A stretch of 64,000 bases of DNA from Candidatus Gastranaerophilales bacterium (GCA_944326485.1 CALVED010000003.1:142637-206636); one strand, 5' to 3'; counted from the stretch's first letter, positions 52,053 to 62,294 are shown. Notes: a model not told the origin generated them from the letters alone. Program-made: numbers and translations.

Positions 52053-54089
52053 TTATTGTTGAGCACAACCAAAAGCAATTGTAACTTTTTCTTTTGGGTT
52101 AACGGATGAAACTTTCATTCCCTTAGGATCAACAAGGTATGTAATTTCATCAGCAGAATATTGGAATAAACCCATAGTACCTGATAAAGCTGTTCTAGTT
52201 AAATCAACAGGTGCTTTAACAATAGCTTTACCCACATCAAGATAGCTTCTTCCCGCAGCTTTAAATTGACCTTGGAAAATTTCACCAGTACCAACACCAA
52301 TACCACTAACAGTTTGTTCAACAGCATTACTTGCACTAACAATTGCACCACCTACTGTTCTACCGACATCACCTAATAGTCCACCAGTCCAAGTAAATGG
52401 AAATTCAACTAATCTTGCAAGTCCATTTGGTTTTTTAACCTTATTAACTTGAGCAGTTAATATTTGATTAGGTAATTGAGTCTTACATTTACCAAATTTA
52501 ATAGTATCAAATGACAGTTTCAAGGCACCTTGACAATGTTTTGTAGGTCTTACTACTTCAAGAACTTTACCATCTACTCTTGAACCTGCAGGATATTCAA
52601 CACCATTTATGGTAACTGCATCAATAGTAGTAGCAGCAAATCTATCACCAATATTTGCAGATTTAGCACTTACTTCATCATTAAAAGTTAATTGCAATGT
52701 AGGAATAGTAACTATATCTTCTTTTTCATAGAAAGCTTTTTTTGCATCACATCCACAATCTGAAGATGATATTTTATCGTCTTTACTATAACCCATTGCA
52801 ACTCTTACATTTTCAAGCATTGAAGCAATTTCAGCACGACTTGCATCTTTATTGGCACCAATCTCATTAGGTTTTGGGAATTCTGATATTCCACCATTTT
52901 CAAGTACTTTAGCAACAGGTATTTTAGCCCAAGATGGAACTTTATCCCCATCACAGTATTTACTTAATACTTCATCAGCTTTACATTCATCCATAGGACA
53001 ATTTATACCTTTGGCCATAATTGAATAAGCTTCAGCTCTTGAAATTGGCTGATTTGGTTTAAATGTATTATTTGGATAGCCTGTCATTAAACCATTAGCA
53101 ACAGCCTTTGCAATTGTTTTATTAGCCCAATGGGATTCAGGAACATCTTTAAATAAATCTGTAGGGCAAGATGCATTATCATTTAAATTAAAGCCTTTAA
53201 CCACTAAAGTAGCCATTTCAGCCCTTGAAACAGGTAAATTTGGTTTAAATGTTCTATCCGGATATCCTGCGATTACATTATTTTCAGTTAAGATATTAAT
53301 ATCACAACTAGCCCAATAACCATCAGGAACATCATCAAAAGCACTTACAATTGGAGCAGCACCACCGGTCATTGCAGAATATTCGAAAGGTTCGATAGTT
53401 TTTTTCATAACATCCATACTTGTATTTGTATGGATTTGAACAGGACAACCACAGCCTTCTATATTCTGAGGATTTCTATCAACCGGTATACCATTCATCA
53501 TTGGAGTATTGTCAAGACAAGGTATTGAAGCAGCTGCCCCTGTAGTTGTACCATCTTCACAACCGCAAGCAGTTGCAGGAGATGCACAAGGTGCTTCTGC
53601 TACAGGAATACCTTGTATAGTAGCCATAGAATCATCACCTAAATAAATACCATTGTTACGTTCACCAACAACTTGATTATTACCATATATTGCATTTGGA
53701 TAAGCATAAACTTGTTGCTGGAATTTTTTTGCATCAGAAGGCTGTGGACATACAGCACATGTAGGATCTGATGGTGCCGGACATTGTGCTATAGGCGGAC
53801 AAGTATTACAATCATCCGACAATGGCTTACAAGTATCACAGCTCTTTTTTTCAGTTTCGCAAGGATCACAAGTTGTTTTAGATTGACATGTACAACTATC
53901 TATATCATTAAGACATTTTGGGCATTTTGCCGTTTGTGGTGTCACAGGAGAAGGGCATCCAGACAAAGGGCAAGCTGCCAACATTTCATTTGATATTTCT
54001 GTTGTTGCTTCTTGTGTAAAACCTGCATTTGTGCCGGCCATTACACCTAGTGTTACTATGGCGGCAAGTGTCATTTTGTTTAATTTCAT
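52053..54089 (-). CDS. Cysteine-rich SLH-domain surface protein
   Basis: A 678-residue exported protein. AAGGAGGAAAA directly precedes the ATG, a very strong ribosome site. The signal peptide MKLNKMTLAAIVTLGVMAGTNA is clear. Residues about 35-125 are packed with cysteines (CPxC, CDPC, CDTC, CNTC repeats). Two clear SLH domains follow (about 250-305 with FDDVPDGYW and TFKPNLPVSRAEM; about 312-365), and a weaker third near 370-430. The C-terminal 240 residues form a beta-rich domain plus a glycine-rich segment. SLH domains bind cell-wall polymer or peptidoglycan; in cyanobacteria SLH proteins tether outer membrane to wall. It is likely an abundant envelope protein. Confidence 0.93.
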   Translation of the reverse strand: MKLNKMTLAAIVTLGVMAGTNAGFTQEATTEISNEMLAACPLSGCPSPVTPQTAKCPKCLNDIDSCTCQSKTTCDPCETEKKSCDTCKPLSDDCNTCPPIAQCPAPSDPTCAVCPQPSDAKKFQQQVYAYPNAIYGNNQVVGERNNGIYLGDDSMATIQGIPVAEAPCASPATACGCEDGTTTGAAASIPCLDNTPMMNGIPVDRNPQNIEGCGCPVQIHTNTSMDVMKKTIEPFEYSAMTGGAAPIVSAFDDVPDGYWASCDINILTENNVIAGYPDRTFKPNLPVSRAEMATLVVKGFNLNDNASCPTDLFKDVPESHWANKTIAKAVANGLMTGYPNNTFKPNQPISRAEAYSIMAKGINCPMDECKADEVLSKYCDGDKVPSWAKIPVAKVLENGGISEFPKPNEIGANKDASRAEIASMLENVRVAMGYSKDDKISSSDCGCDAKKAFYEKEDIVTIPTLQLTFNDEVSAKSANIGDRFAATTIDAVTINGVEYPAGSRVDGKVLEVVRPTKHCQGALKLSFDTIKFGKCKTQLPNQILTAQVNKVKKPNGLARLVEFPFTWTGGLLGDVGRTVGGAIVSASNAVEQTVSGIGVGTGEIFQGQFKAAGRSYLDVGKAIVKAPVDLTRTALSGTMGLFQYSADEITYLVDPKGMKVSSVNPKEKVTIAFGCAQQ

Positions 54090-54420
54090 TTTTCCTCCTT
54101 GTTTATAAAAGAAATGTTACAGGCAAACAATCCTTCATTTTTTATATTTACTTCTTATTTTTTGTGTTGCTTTTACACCACAAAAGATTCTAAATCATCA
54201 CATTTCTACCTATAAAAATTTATTTATATGACAATTTATATATTTCTTATCTTTGAATTATGATATGTAATGACCCTTATGTTCATTACCTTATTTAATT
54301 ATTTTTTAGTATTATTATTTTGATTTGTATTATTTGAATTTATCTTTGAATTATATAAATATATGGAAAACTCATATATTTAGCCGATTAAAAATTTGGT
54401 ATCATTCATACTAAAAGTCG
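54090..54420. other. Long leader/intergenic region between the SLH gene and the GGDEF unit
   Basis: No gene is seen. On the SLH (minus) side a hairpin TTTTGTG / CACAAAA lies at 54160-54185, and a second perfect inverted repeat GTAATGA / TCATTAC lies at 54267-54289. They could stabilise or regulate a long 5' leader of the SLH message. Promoters for both directions must lie here but the AT-rich sequence offers too many candidates. Confidence 0.4.
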
Positions 54421-54603
54421 ATGTATGAAAAATTGAAAATGTTAAAATTCAAATATAGTTTATTTGGAAAGTATAATATGAATTTAAATGAACATTGTCT
54501 TTTAAATTTTTTGATTAATCCTGATGAAATAAAAGACTTATCTGAAATTTTTTTAAAGAATATTGAAGAAATTGAAAAAACTTCAAAAATAGATAATAAT
54601 TAG
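54421..54603 (+). CDS. Possible small protein, 60 aa
   Basis: A short frame, 21 bases ahead of the CHASE2-GGDEF gene on the same strand. The peptide is helical and charged (NPDEIKDLSEIFLKNIEEIEK) with a basic, hydrophobic start. There is no clear Shine-Dalgarno. The protein-like composition of the second half supports it, but it may be spurious. Confidence 0.4.
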   Translation: MYEKLKMLKFKYSLFGKYNMNLNEHCLLNFLINPDEIKDLSEIFLKNIEEIEKTSKIDNN

Positions 54604-54624
54604 TTATTATCTATTGGAGAATTT

Positions 54625-56496
54625 ATGAATAATTTTTTAAATATATTACACAGACATAGATATGACATTTTTTTCACTATAATACTTATTTTAATAGTCA
54701 TTTTCGGTTTTATCTTATTACAAAATAATGAAACAAAAAATCTAATAAAAATTCTTGAAAATAAATCTTTTGATATAAGACAAAATTTAATAGCAAAAAA
54801 TAAACATGTAAACAAAGATATAATAATTGTTACAGTAGATGATCCATCTTATGAATATTTAATAGAGACATACGGTGATTGGCCAATTCCAAGAAATGCT
54901 TATGCTGAAATCCTTGATTATATTGAAAAACAACAACCTAAATATGTAGCATTTGATTTATTATTCATAAAGTCATTAAATAGAATACCTAACAGCGATA
55001 AAAAATTAATTGAAAGTTTTAGAAAATATAAAAATACTTATACTGCACTAAATTTTGATGATTACAACTTTGAATTAAGAAAACCACCAACTATTAATAA
55101 CAAAATAAAAACAAATGTTAAAATATATTCTGATAACTTAACACCATACAAATACACAAATTGTAGAATTATACTTCCAGAAATAATTGAAGCTACAAAA
55201 AACATAGGGCACATAAATACACCAAAATCAGATGATGGATTCACAAGGACTGTTCCCATTATAGTAAAATATCCAAATTACAATACAAAAGATTATTCAG
55301 AAATAAATGATGATTACTATCTTTATATGACAGTAAAAATGATAATAGATTATTTAAATAAATATGAAAATGAAAATATAAAAGAAATAGTAGTAGATTC
55401 TAATAACAATTTAATTTTAGGGAAAAGGAAAATACCGCTTACAAAAAACGCCGAAGCAATTTTAAATTGGTATGGTAAAAGTGGAACAGAAGTAGATAAT
55501 ACATTTAAATATGTATCATTCTGGGAAGTTTTTAAGTCTATGCAAGCAGAAAAAAATGGTGAAAAAAGTATATTACCAAAAAATATTTTCAAAGACAAAA
55601 TTGTATATATTGGAACGAACGTATTTGCTCTTTCGGATATTAAAACTGTACCTACTAGTAAATATTTACCAGGAGTTGAAATTCATGCAACATTATTCAA
55701 TAATATTTTAGACAACTCATTAATTCACAATGCATCAACTCCATACAACCTAATAATTACATTTATATTATCAGCTGCAGTAGCTTTTACTGTATTTAGA
55801 ATAAGATCAGTATATATTTCATTAATACTATTTTCCATTTTGACCTTTGCATTTTTATATTTTGCAACATTTACAATGGAAAAATATAATGTATGGATAT
55901 GGGTTGTAATTCCAATTTTAAGTTCAGTATTTATTTTTGTATGTTCTTTTATTATAAAATATTTATTAAAATCAAGAGATTTTGAATATACATATAAACT
56001 TGCAACAACAGACGGACTAACTGAATTATATAATCACCGTTTCTTTCAAGAAGAACTAAGAAAAAAAATACAACAAGCCGAAAAGACAAAAAATACTTTT
56101 TCATTAATATTAATTGATATAGACTTTTTTAAAAAATTCAATGACAAATATGGTCATCAAGCCGGAGATGCAGTACTAAAGCATGTTGCTAATACATTAA
56201 AAAAATGTGTAAGAGCAGAAGATTTTGTATGCAGATATGGCGGTGAAGAAATGACAATAATTCTAAACAATGCAAATAAAGAAACTGCAGTTAATACTGC
56301 ACAAAAAATTTGCCAGACTATTTCTGAAAAAAAATATGAACTAACTCCGGAATTAGAAGTACAAATTACAATAAGTTTAGGAGTATCAACTTATGGCGAG
56401 AACGGGAAAAAACCTACAGAATTAATAGAATATGCAGATAAATGTCTATATAAAGCAAAAGAAAACGGTCGTAATCAAGTTGGTTTTATTGAATAA
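54625..56496 (+). CDS. CHASE2-domain diguanylate cyclase
   Basis: A 623-residue membrane sensor. One N-terminal helix (about 12-32) leads to an extracytoplasmic CHASE2 domain (about 40-350; TVDDPSYEY, WPIPRNAYAEILD, and the conserved late IVYIGTNVFAL). Three helices (about 365-450) follow, then a GGDEF domain (about 455-620). The active site reads GGEEM at 539-543, with the last position changed from the usual F, and an RxxD inhibitory site (RAED, 530-533) lies five residues before it. The enzyme is probably active in making cyclic di-GMP, under product inhibition. TTGGAG precedes the ATG. The signal is unknown. Confidence 0.93.
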   Translation: MNNFLNILHRHRYDIFFTIILILIVIFGFILLQNNETKNLIKILENKSFDIRQNLIAKNKHVNKDIIIVTVDDPSYEYLIETYGDWPIPRNAYAEILDYIEKQQPKYVAFDLLFIKSLNRIPNSDKKLIESFRKYKNTYTALNFDDYNFELRKPPTINNKIKTNVKIYSDNLTPYKYTNCRIILPEIIEATKNIGHINTPKSDDGFTRTVPIIVKYPNYNTKDYSEINDDYYLYMTVKMIIDYLNKYENENIKEIVVDSNNNLILGKRKIPLTKNAEAILNWYGKSGTEVDNTFKYVSFWEVFKSMQAEKNGEKSILPKNIFKDKIVYIGTNVFALSDIKTVPTSKYLPGVEIHATLFNNILDNSLIHNASTPYNLIITFILSAAVAFTVFRIRSVYISLILFSILTFAFLYFATFTMEKYNVWIWVVIPILSSVFIFVCSFIIKYLLKSRDFEYTYKLATTDGLTELYNHRFFQEELRKKIQQAEKTKNTFSLILIDIDFFKKFNDKYGHQAGDAVLKHVANTLKKCVRAEDFVCRYGGEEMTIILNNANKETAVNTAQKICQTISEKKYELTPELEVQITISLGVSTYGENGKKPTELIEYADKCLYKAKENGRNQVGFIE

Positions 56497-56607
56497 AATT
56501 TCACTTTTATTTTCTTAACAAAAATAAATTAACTATCAATTCATAAAGATAATTTTACTTTATATAAAAAAGTAAGGTTTATTTTAATATAAAGTAAAGG
56601 AGATATT

Positions 56608-56847
56608 ATGAACATTAATGCAATTAATGGAGCAAATACATTAACACAGCCACAAAATATAATGCCAAAACAAAAGAGCACAAGAGAAATTGTACGTGAA
56701 GAAATTCAAAGAGCAGAAAAATTAAAAGAACTTGAAGAAAAACACCAGAATGGGGAAATTACAGATTTTGAATATATGGTTCAAAAAATTATATTAAATA
56801 CACCAACACTCCCCAAAAGTGAACCAAAATTTTCAACAACTGCATAA
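56608..56847 (+). CDS. Small protein with lineage-type N-terminus, 79 aa
   Basis: It is not recognised. The N-terminus MNINAINGANTL resembles the M-x-I-N-x-I-N start found in several neighbours, but no F-x-G follows. Residues 22-60 form a charged helix (EIVREEIQRAEKLKELEEKH). AAAGGAGATATT ahead of the ATG is a strong ribosome site, and a terminator follows the stop, so it is a genuine independent gene. Confidence 0.75.
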   Translation: MNINAINGANTLTQPQNIMPKQKSTREIVREEIQRAEKLKELEEKHQNGEITDFEYMVQKIILNTPTLPKSEPKFSTTA

Positions 56848-56876
56848 AATAAAGACCGCTTTTGCGGTCTTTATTT
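56847..56876. terminator. Bidirectional terminator
   Basis: AAATAAAGACCGC and GCGGTCTTTATTT form a perfect 13-base stem with a TTTT loop, between convergent genes. Confidence 0.9.
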
Positions 56877-56880
56877 AAAT

Positions 56881-57423
56881 TTAATAATTAACAACTGTTT
56901 CAAAGAAATAAGCTTTTGGATGTTTACAAACGGGGCAAATTTCAGGCGCTTTTTCACCTTCAAAATGATGTCCGCAATTAGCACACTCCCAAACTATTTT
57001 TTTATCTCTAACAAAAACTGTATCATTTTTAACACTTTCTAATAATTTTCTATAGCGATCCTCATGAGATTTTTCTATTTTCGCAACCATTTCAAATAAT
57101 ACAGCTATATCATTAAAACCTTCTTCTTTTGCTTCTTTTGCAAACGTTGCATACATATCTGTCCATTCATAATTTTCACCTGCAGCCGCATCCTCTAGAT
57201 TTTTCAAAGTTTGAGGAATTGATCCATCATGTAAAAATTTAAACCAAATTTTTGCGTGTTCTTTTTCATTATTTGCAGTTTCTTCAAATATCTTACTTAT
57301 TTGAACAAAACCCTCTTTTTTGGCTTGAGATGCATAATAGGTATATTTATTTCTGGCTTGTGATTCTCCAGCAAAAGCTGTCATTAAATTTTGTTCTGTT
57401 TTACTTCCTTTTAATTCAGGCAT
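56881..57423 (-). CDS. rbr: Rubrerythrin
   Basis: A peroxide-reducing diiron protein of anaerobes. The ATG at 57423 is chosen because AAGGAGAG precedes it and the protein then opens [13 protein letters not shown]; the open frame runs 83 codons further upstream in A/T-rich sequence that is not protein-like. The ferritin-like domain (about 5-130) carries Glu20, the E-x-x-H pair at Glu53/His56, Glu98 or nearby and the E-x-x-H at Glu117/His120. The rubredoxin-like domain has C147-x2-C150 and C163-x2-C166. The length of 180 is normal. It indicates oxidative-stress defence in a strict anaerobe. Confidence 0.95.
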   Translation of the reverse strand: MPELKGSKTEQNLMTAFAGESQARNKYTYYASQAKKEGFVQISKIFEETANNEKEHAKIWFKFLHDGSIPQTLKNLEDAAAGENYEWTDMYATFAKEAKEEGFNDIAVLFEMVAKIEKSHEDRYRKLLESVKNDTVFVRDKKIVWECANCGHHFEGEKAPEICPVCKHPKAYFFETVVNY

Positions 57424-57591
57424 TTTTCTCTCCTTTTCAATACTAACTTTATAATAATAAATTTTTTGTAAAAATTCAAATTTAGTGTTTAAAAATATTG
57501 TAAATTTTTTATAACAAATATCAAAAAAAAAGCATAAAATATGATTCAATATACTTATATATTTGTGTTTATTAAAGTATTGGGGTATAGT

Positions 57592-60000
57592 GTGAAAATT
57601 AATTCTATTAATAATATTGAAGCGGCTAAAAATCAGATTAGATTTCAAAAAACATCTAGTAACAATACACAAAAAAGTTCCTTTTATGAAAACAATAATA
57701 TATCAAACATATATTACTCCCCTTTATCTTTTGGAAGAAGCTGGAGTGAACATAAAAGCTGGGGTGCAAGTATAGATCCTAAAACAAAAGAGACATCATT
57801 TAAGCTTTTTACATATCCTGATACAAAAAAAGTTACAGTTACAGTTCAAAAAAGGGATAATAACATTGCCCAAAAAACTGTTGAACTCAAGAATAAAGGA
57901 CAAGGTGTTTTTGAAAGTACAGAAAAATTGAAGCCTACAGACTTTACCCACGGAGATAAATATTATTTTACTATTTACAAAGGTAATGGGAACATTGATA
58001 TTGTAAAAGATCCATATGCAGCAAGACAAGAAAGCCTATTAGGTGCATCTACATTATATGATCACTCATTGTTTAACTGGAGTGATAATCATTGGTATGA
58101 AAAAGATTCAAATAGAATTTCCAGAAGAGCAAATAATCAAAATAAGTTAAAATCTATTGATGATGCTAGAATATATGAACTAAATATTGCTTCTTTCACA
58201 AAAAAAGGTACATTCAAAGCCGCAAAATCAAAACTAAAATCATTAAAAGATATGGGATTTAATGCAATAGAAATCATGCCTGTTGAAAATACATATTCAT
58301 TTAATTGGGGGTATGATGGCGTCGATAAATTTGCCCCATCAGAGCATCTTGGAGGTCCTGACGAATTAAAAGATTTAATAAACTATGCGCATAATATTGG
58401 ACTAAATGTAATTATGGATATGGTTCCTAACCATATTGGGCCTGATGGTTCAGCATTTAGGAAGACGGGACCGTATGTTAAAGGCAACAATTGTTTTGGT
58501 GAAGCTTGGAATTTTGAAGGAAGAGATTCACGCTATGTTAGAGATTTAATGGTTAATGCTGCTATAAATTGGATTGATAATTATCATTGTGACGGTTTAA
58601 GACTAGATATGACAAAATTTATGGAATCTGATTATACAATGAAACAAATTGCAGCAGAAATAAATTATCATAGACCAGATGCATTTTTAATTGCGGAAGA
58701 TAGTAGAGCAAATGTTGGTGTAAATAAAGATGGCAGTTTTTATGATAATTATGATGAACCGCATGATAAACGTGTTACAAACCCTCTAAAACAATTCGAG
58801 TCAGCTGAAGGGCAAAGCGAAAATGAACATTGCAATGCCATTGAAAATATATCTCAAAGTAAAACTTCTCTTGGAAGACTTGGATATGATAGTGAATGGG
58901 ATTTTAATTATTTTCATAGTTTAAAAGATGGATTATATGGTGTTGTTGATCTTGATAGATTTGAAAAAGCCATTTATTGTTCTCAAGGCAGAGTAAAATA
59001 TGTTATGAGTCATGACGAAATAGGCAATTATGAAGGTTCAAGATTAATAGCCAAACTTATGGTTCCAATGTTACACTTAAATGAAAATATTATTTTAGGA
59101 GATGAAGATTTATCAAGAGCAGAAAAATTCAGCAAATTAAAAAATTGTTCAATTGATGATGCAAAAGCAACAATATTGGCACAAAAAGCACAGTTCTGCG
59201 CAGAAAAACTTGCAATTATGTTACAAACAGGTGAACTGGATAAATATAATACAAACGGATTAACATCAAAACGATGGGTACATGCAATAGAACAAGCATT
59301 TAAAGATGAAGTATTAGAACCATTGGGAATTGATAAATCATCAGGTATAACTTTAGATTTAATAAAAACAATGTATTTAAAAAGCTTCGATATAAACAAA
59401 ATGGCATTAGCAAGAACTTTTTCAATCCCCGGACCTAAAATGATATTCCAAGGTGATGAAAAAGCTGATATGACTCCATTTAGATTTTTTAGAGAATTTC
59501 AATCTATTCCTAATGAAGATTATTTATATTATGAAAAAGGATATAAACCAGGTAGAAGTGCCCTTGAAGAATCTAAATTAGGATCTCTCAGATATACACC
59601 TTCTGCGAAAAACATTATGAATAAATTTAGTAATTTAACTAAAGATCTTAACATACTAAATGAAAAGAACCCAGCTCTAACAAGAGGAACATTAATTCCG
59701 GAGAATACTGTTAAACATCAAGCTTCACAATTACTTGCCACTCACTCTGTTGATAATGAAAGTAAAAATGAAATATTTACCATTACTAATTTTAATGCTG
59801 CAGATTATCCAAGAATCGGTGCTGCGGATTATTATATTAACTTCCCTCAAGGACAATGGGTTGAAATATTAAATACCGATGATAAGAAATATGGTGGCAA
59901 CGGAAATATAAATACATCACCGGTATACAGTGACGGTCAACATAACTCACCAATTAAAATTTCAGGTTATTCAACTTTAATATTCAAAAGAGTTGTTTAA
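57592..60000 (+). CDS. GH13 alpha-amylase family enzyme, TreZ/GlgB-like, with lineage-type N-terminus
   Basis: An 802-residue glycoside hydrolase or transglycosylase. I favour the GTG at 57592: GGGG lies seven bases upstream and the protein then opens VKINSINNI like its neighbours; the frame extends 17 codons further to an ATG at 57541. PLSFGRSW follows near 44. A CBM48-like domain (about 60-150) precedes the GH13 barrel. The catalytic residues are Asp339 (DGLRLDMTK), Glu369 (LIAEDSRA) and Asp475 (MSHDEIGN). [20 protein letters not shown] and PNHIGPDG are closest to malto-oligosyltrehalose trehalohydrolase and branching enzymes. A helical insertion (about 510-600) is unusual. It likely acts on glycogen-type glucan; no treY or glg gene is adjacent. 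Confidence 0.85.
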   Translation: MKINSINNIEAAKNQIRFQKTSSNNTQKSSFYENNNISNIYYSPLSFGRSWSEHKSWGASIDPKTKETSFKLFTYPDTKKVTVTVQKRDNNIAQKTVELKNKGQGVFESTEKLKPTDFTHGDKYYFTIYKGNGNIDIVKDPYAARQESLLGASTLYDHSLFNWSDNHWYEKDSNRISRRANNQNKLKSIDDARIYELNIASFTKKGTFKAAKSKLKSLKDMGFNAIEIMPVENTYSFNWGYDGVDKFAPSEHLGGPDELKDLINYAHNIGLNVIMDMVPNHIGPDGSAFRKTGPYVKGNNCFGEAWNFEGRDSRYVRDLMVNAAINWIDNYHCDGLRLDMTKFMESDYTMKQIAAEINYHRPDAFLIAEDSRANVGVNKDGSFYDNYDEPHDKRVTNPLKQFESAEGQSENEHCNAIENISQSKTSLGRLGYDSEWDFNYFHSLKDGLYGVVDLDRFEKAIYCSQGRVKYVMSHDEIGNYEGSRLIAKLMVPMLHLNENIILGDEDLSRAEKFSKLKNCSIDDAKATILAQKAQFCAEKLAIMLQTGELDKYNTNGLTSKRWVHAIEQAFKDEVLEPLGIDKSSGITLDLIKTMYLKSFDINKMALARTFSIPGPKMIFQGDEKADMTPFRFFREFQSIPNEDYLYYEKGYKPGRSALEESKLGSLRYTPSAKNIMNKFSNLTKDLNILNEKNPALTRGTLIPENTVKHQASQLLATHSVDNESKNEIFTITNFNAADYPRIGAADYYINFPQGQWVEILNTDDKKYGGNGNINTSPVYSDGQHNSPIKISGYSTLIFKRVV

Positions 60001-60079
60001 AGACTAATCTTTAAAAATAATACTTACATAAATTAACTACAAATAAAAGTTAATAAAAAAAAAGCCTATTTCATCTTAA

Positions 60080-60120
60080 AAGGAACTCTTTCATACATTA
60101 TTGTATGGAGATTTTTCCTT
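60080..60120. terminator. Branched hairpin between convergent genes
   Basis: AAGGAA / TTCCTT, CTC / GAG and CATACA / TGTATG stack with small internal loops, and T runs lie within. It probably ends both convergent transcripts. Confidence 0.55.
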
Positions 60121-60126
60121 ATAAAT

Positions 60127-60687
60127 TTAAACATCCTCAACAAATTTAGCTTCTACAAACTCAAAGCCCTTTAGTTTGTCATTTCTGGAATATTTTGGAT
60201 TAAAATACACTATTAATGATAAATTTTTACCACTATTTGATTTTAATCTTTTACAACCATTGTTTAAAAATGACTTAACTTTCCTAAAAAAAGTTCTTGA
60301 TGCTGATTGTGATTCAAATGTTTTAGAACTGCCAATAGTATCTATTGCCTCAGCTTTTGCCTTTCCAACAGGCTTTGCTAACTCTCTTATTACCTGTGTA
60401 TCATCACCTGTAACCATATATACAACTGGGGAACTATCATCATATACAGAATGAACAACAGGATTTTTTCTATAATCAGAATCATAAGCTCTATAGAAAT
60501 TTACAAATCCTTCATCTTTCATTTTTTTTGCAGTACCATTTAAATTTCTTACTACAAAACCTTGACATTTCCTAATATTTTCATTTTTTATTACTGGCAC
60601 ATATTTATCATTTTTTGGATTTTTTGCCATATATCTTACAGGAACATACCCTTTAAAAGATGCAGAATTAGTTGAATTTATAATCAT
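60127..60687 (-). CDS. Hypothetical protein with N-terminal ASFKGY motif
   Basis: A 186-residue protein with no family I recognise. It opens MIINSTNSASFKGYVPVRY, so the F-K-G motif is at 11-13 right after the short polar leader. The rest is basic, alpha/beta in pattern, with VVYMVTGDDTQVIREL and a C-terminal FEFVEAKFVEDV. There is no signal peptide or membrane helix. It is one of several small lineage-type proteins clustered in 56.6-63.7 kb. Confidence 0.75.
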   Translation of the reverse strand: MIINSTNSASFKGYVPVRYMAKNPKNDKYVPVIKNENIRKCQGFVVRNLNGTAKKMKDEGFVNFYRAYDSDYRKNPVVHSVYDDSSPVVYMVTGDDTQVIRELAKPVGKAKAEAIDTIGSSKTFESQSASRTFFRKVKSFLNNGCKRLKSNSGKNLSLIVYFNPKYSRNDKLKGFEFVEAKFVEDV

Positions 60688-60774
60688 ATAAAATCCTTTT
60701 TATTAAGACAAAACATATAAATTATTTTTTTGTTATATATACAGATTTTAATTTACATTTATATAAAATAGATT

Positions 60775-61152
60775 TTACTGTAATATCAGATTATCATCTA
60801 TTTCAAAATCAGTTGAATTTTTATTGATTTGAAAAGTAACAGGAACCTGTACTTTTTGTCCGCAATAATCAACAGTCCATAATTCTTTCCAATATCCTTT
60901 TACATATTTACCATTCTTTTTTTTAACATCATAAGGATAATGTACTATTTGAGTATTTGTAACTTTATGTTTTATACACAATGGATTTAACTTCGAAGTT
61001 ATAGGATACAATTCTTTTAAGACTAAAAACTGTAAAGAATCATTTGCTATAGAATTTCCCTCAAGAGGAAGCGACATATCATAACTACTTGCAACTCCTT
61101 TTGAAAAAAAGAAACTAACTAACAATATACTTATAAACACAATTTTCCTCAT
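60775..61152 (-). CDS. Small secreted hypothetical protein
   Basis: A 125-residue protein with a signal peptide (about 1-22, ending GVAS). The mature part has two cysteines (KLNPLCIKHK and TVDYCGQKV) and beta-rich character. I do not recognise a family. It lies 83 bases after the ASFKGY gene and is followed by a terminator. Confidence 0.7.
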   Translation of the reverse strand: MRKIVFISILLVSFFFSKGVASSYDMSLPLEGNSIANDSLQFLVLKELYPITSKLNPLCIKHKVTNTQIVHYPYDVKKKNGKYVKGYWKELWTVDYCGQKVQVPVTFQINKNSTDFEIDDNLILQ

Positions 61153-61190
61153 AATAAAATTATAATTATTTTTATTTTATTTGCAAATTA

Positions 61191-61221
61191 AAAGAGGATA
61201 ACTATAATAGTTATCCTCTTT
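61191..61221 (-). terminator. Intrinsic terminator
   Basis: A 31-base palindrome, AAAGAGGATAACTAT and its complement around one A, sits just downstream of the lipoprotein gene on the minus strand. Confidence 0.8.
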
Positions 61222-61235
61222 CATTTATAAATTTA

Positions 61236-62294
61236 TTATTCTTTAACAAGAAACTCTGTATTGTCTACTTTCATTGCGAAATAAGGTTTATCTTTACCCT
61301 CTTCTTTTAAGAATAAAACAAATTTCTTATCAAAATTGAAATTTCTTTGTTTTTCAAGTTCAGGAGGCAATAATGACATTTTCATAGCAATTAAAGCTGC
61401 TTCACTTTTCAGACTACCTCCTTTATTATCCATTTTAAACTTAATTGTTTGCATTGCATCTGCAATAATATATTTTGAATCTTTTATTTTTTTACCGCAT
61501 AATTCTTTGTATGAGATCATCTTATCTACGTTTAAGTTTGGAACTTTAACTGTATCATCATTTTTCAATAAATCTTTTTTAGTATTATCAACAATATAGG
61601 CATATAAGTTCTCAAAATTATCATCTTTATCAGTTCTATATAAAACAATTTCTTCTTTTTCTTTTGTAAAGAGTTTTACTGCATAATCTTCTTCAGAGTT
61701 ATAAAATAATACTTCAACATTCTTTTTTAAATTATTCTCTGATTTTTTATCTATTCCAAAATATTTTACATTCTCTTCAGAACCATTAAACGGGGCAGCT
61801 GCAAGTTCATCAAAAGGATGTAAGAAATTAAAATCTTTCTTCAACATAACATAGAATAAATAAGAATTTTTTGCCTTCCAATTAATTAAATCGATTATGT
61901 CACTTTTTTCATTAAACTTTTTCTTAATATCTTTTTCTATTTGTTTTTTTAATTTTGTAGAAATAACATCTTGTACTTTGTAATATGATTCATTTGACAA
62001 GATATCTGATGTATAAAATTTTTTATTTAATTCATCGGCAATTGGAGGATTACCACCAACAAATTCTATAGGCTTACCTCCATTAAATTTATCCATAAAA
62101 TCGTTCCAAACAAGCTGGAAAGTTACACACCACAAGCTGTCTTTAATTACAGAATAATCCTGTGATACTTGCGTTTTTACTGTATTAAATTCATTATTAT
62201 TATCTTTTTTAAAAAAAGTAAAACCACATGATATTAAACATAAGCAGAAAAAACACACCATTAAAATAAAAGATGTAAATTTATTTAATTTCAT
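61236..62294 (-). CDS. Lipoprotein with serpin-like features
   Basis: A 352-residue predicted lipoprotein: signal peptide with lipobox LISC, Cys23. Parts of the mature chain recall serpins: YLFYVMLKKDFNFLHPFD then APFNGS (like the serpin AxYFKGxWxxPF...APF). Near the end GGSLKSEAALIA comes before a FNFDKKFVLFLKEEG and AMKVDNTEFL stretch (like the hinge EEGTEAAAAT and the HPFLFxI strand). The classic hinge is not intact, with Lys and Ser in place of the small residues, so inhibitory activity is unlikely even if the fold is right. I hold the serpin link with low confidence; lipoprotein status is firmer. Confidence 0.65.
   Translation of the reverse strand: MKLNKFTSFILMVCFFCLCLISCGFTFFKKDNNNEFNTVKTQVSQDYSVIKDSLWCVTFQLVWNDFMDKFNGGKPIEFVGGNPPIADELNKKFYTSDILSNESYYKVQDVISTKLKKQIEKDIKKKFNEKSDIIDLINWKAKNSYLFYVMLKKDFNFLHPFDELAAAPFNGSEENVKYFGIDKKSENNLKKNVEVLFYNSEEDYAVKLFTKEKEEIVLYRTDKDDNFENLYAYIVDNTKKDLLKNDDTVKVPNLNVDKMISYKELCGKKIKDSKYIIADAMQTIKFKMDNKGGSLKSEAALIAMKMSLLPPELEKQRNFNFDKKFVLFLKEEGKDKPYFAMKVDNTEFLVKE

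Noticed and set aside
57424..57672. An 83-codon N-terminal extension of rubrerythrin.
   Set aside because: The sequence is A/T-driven (Phe, Ile, Asn, Tyr) and the normal rubrerythrin start has a strong Shine-Dalgarno right after it.
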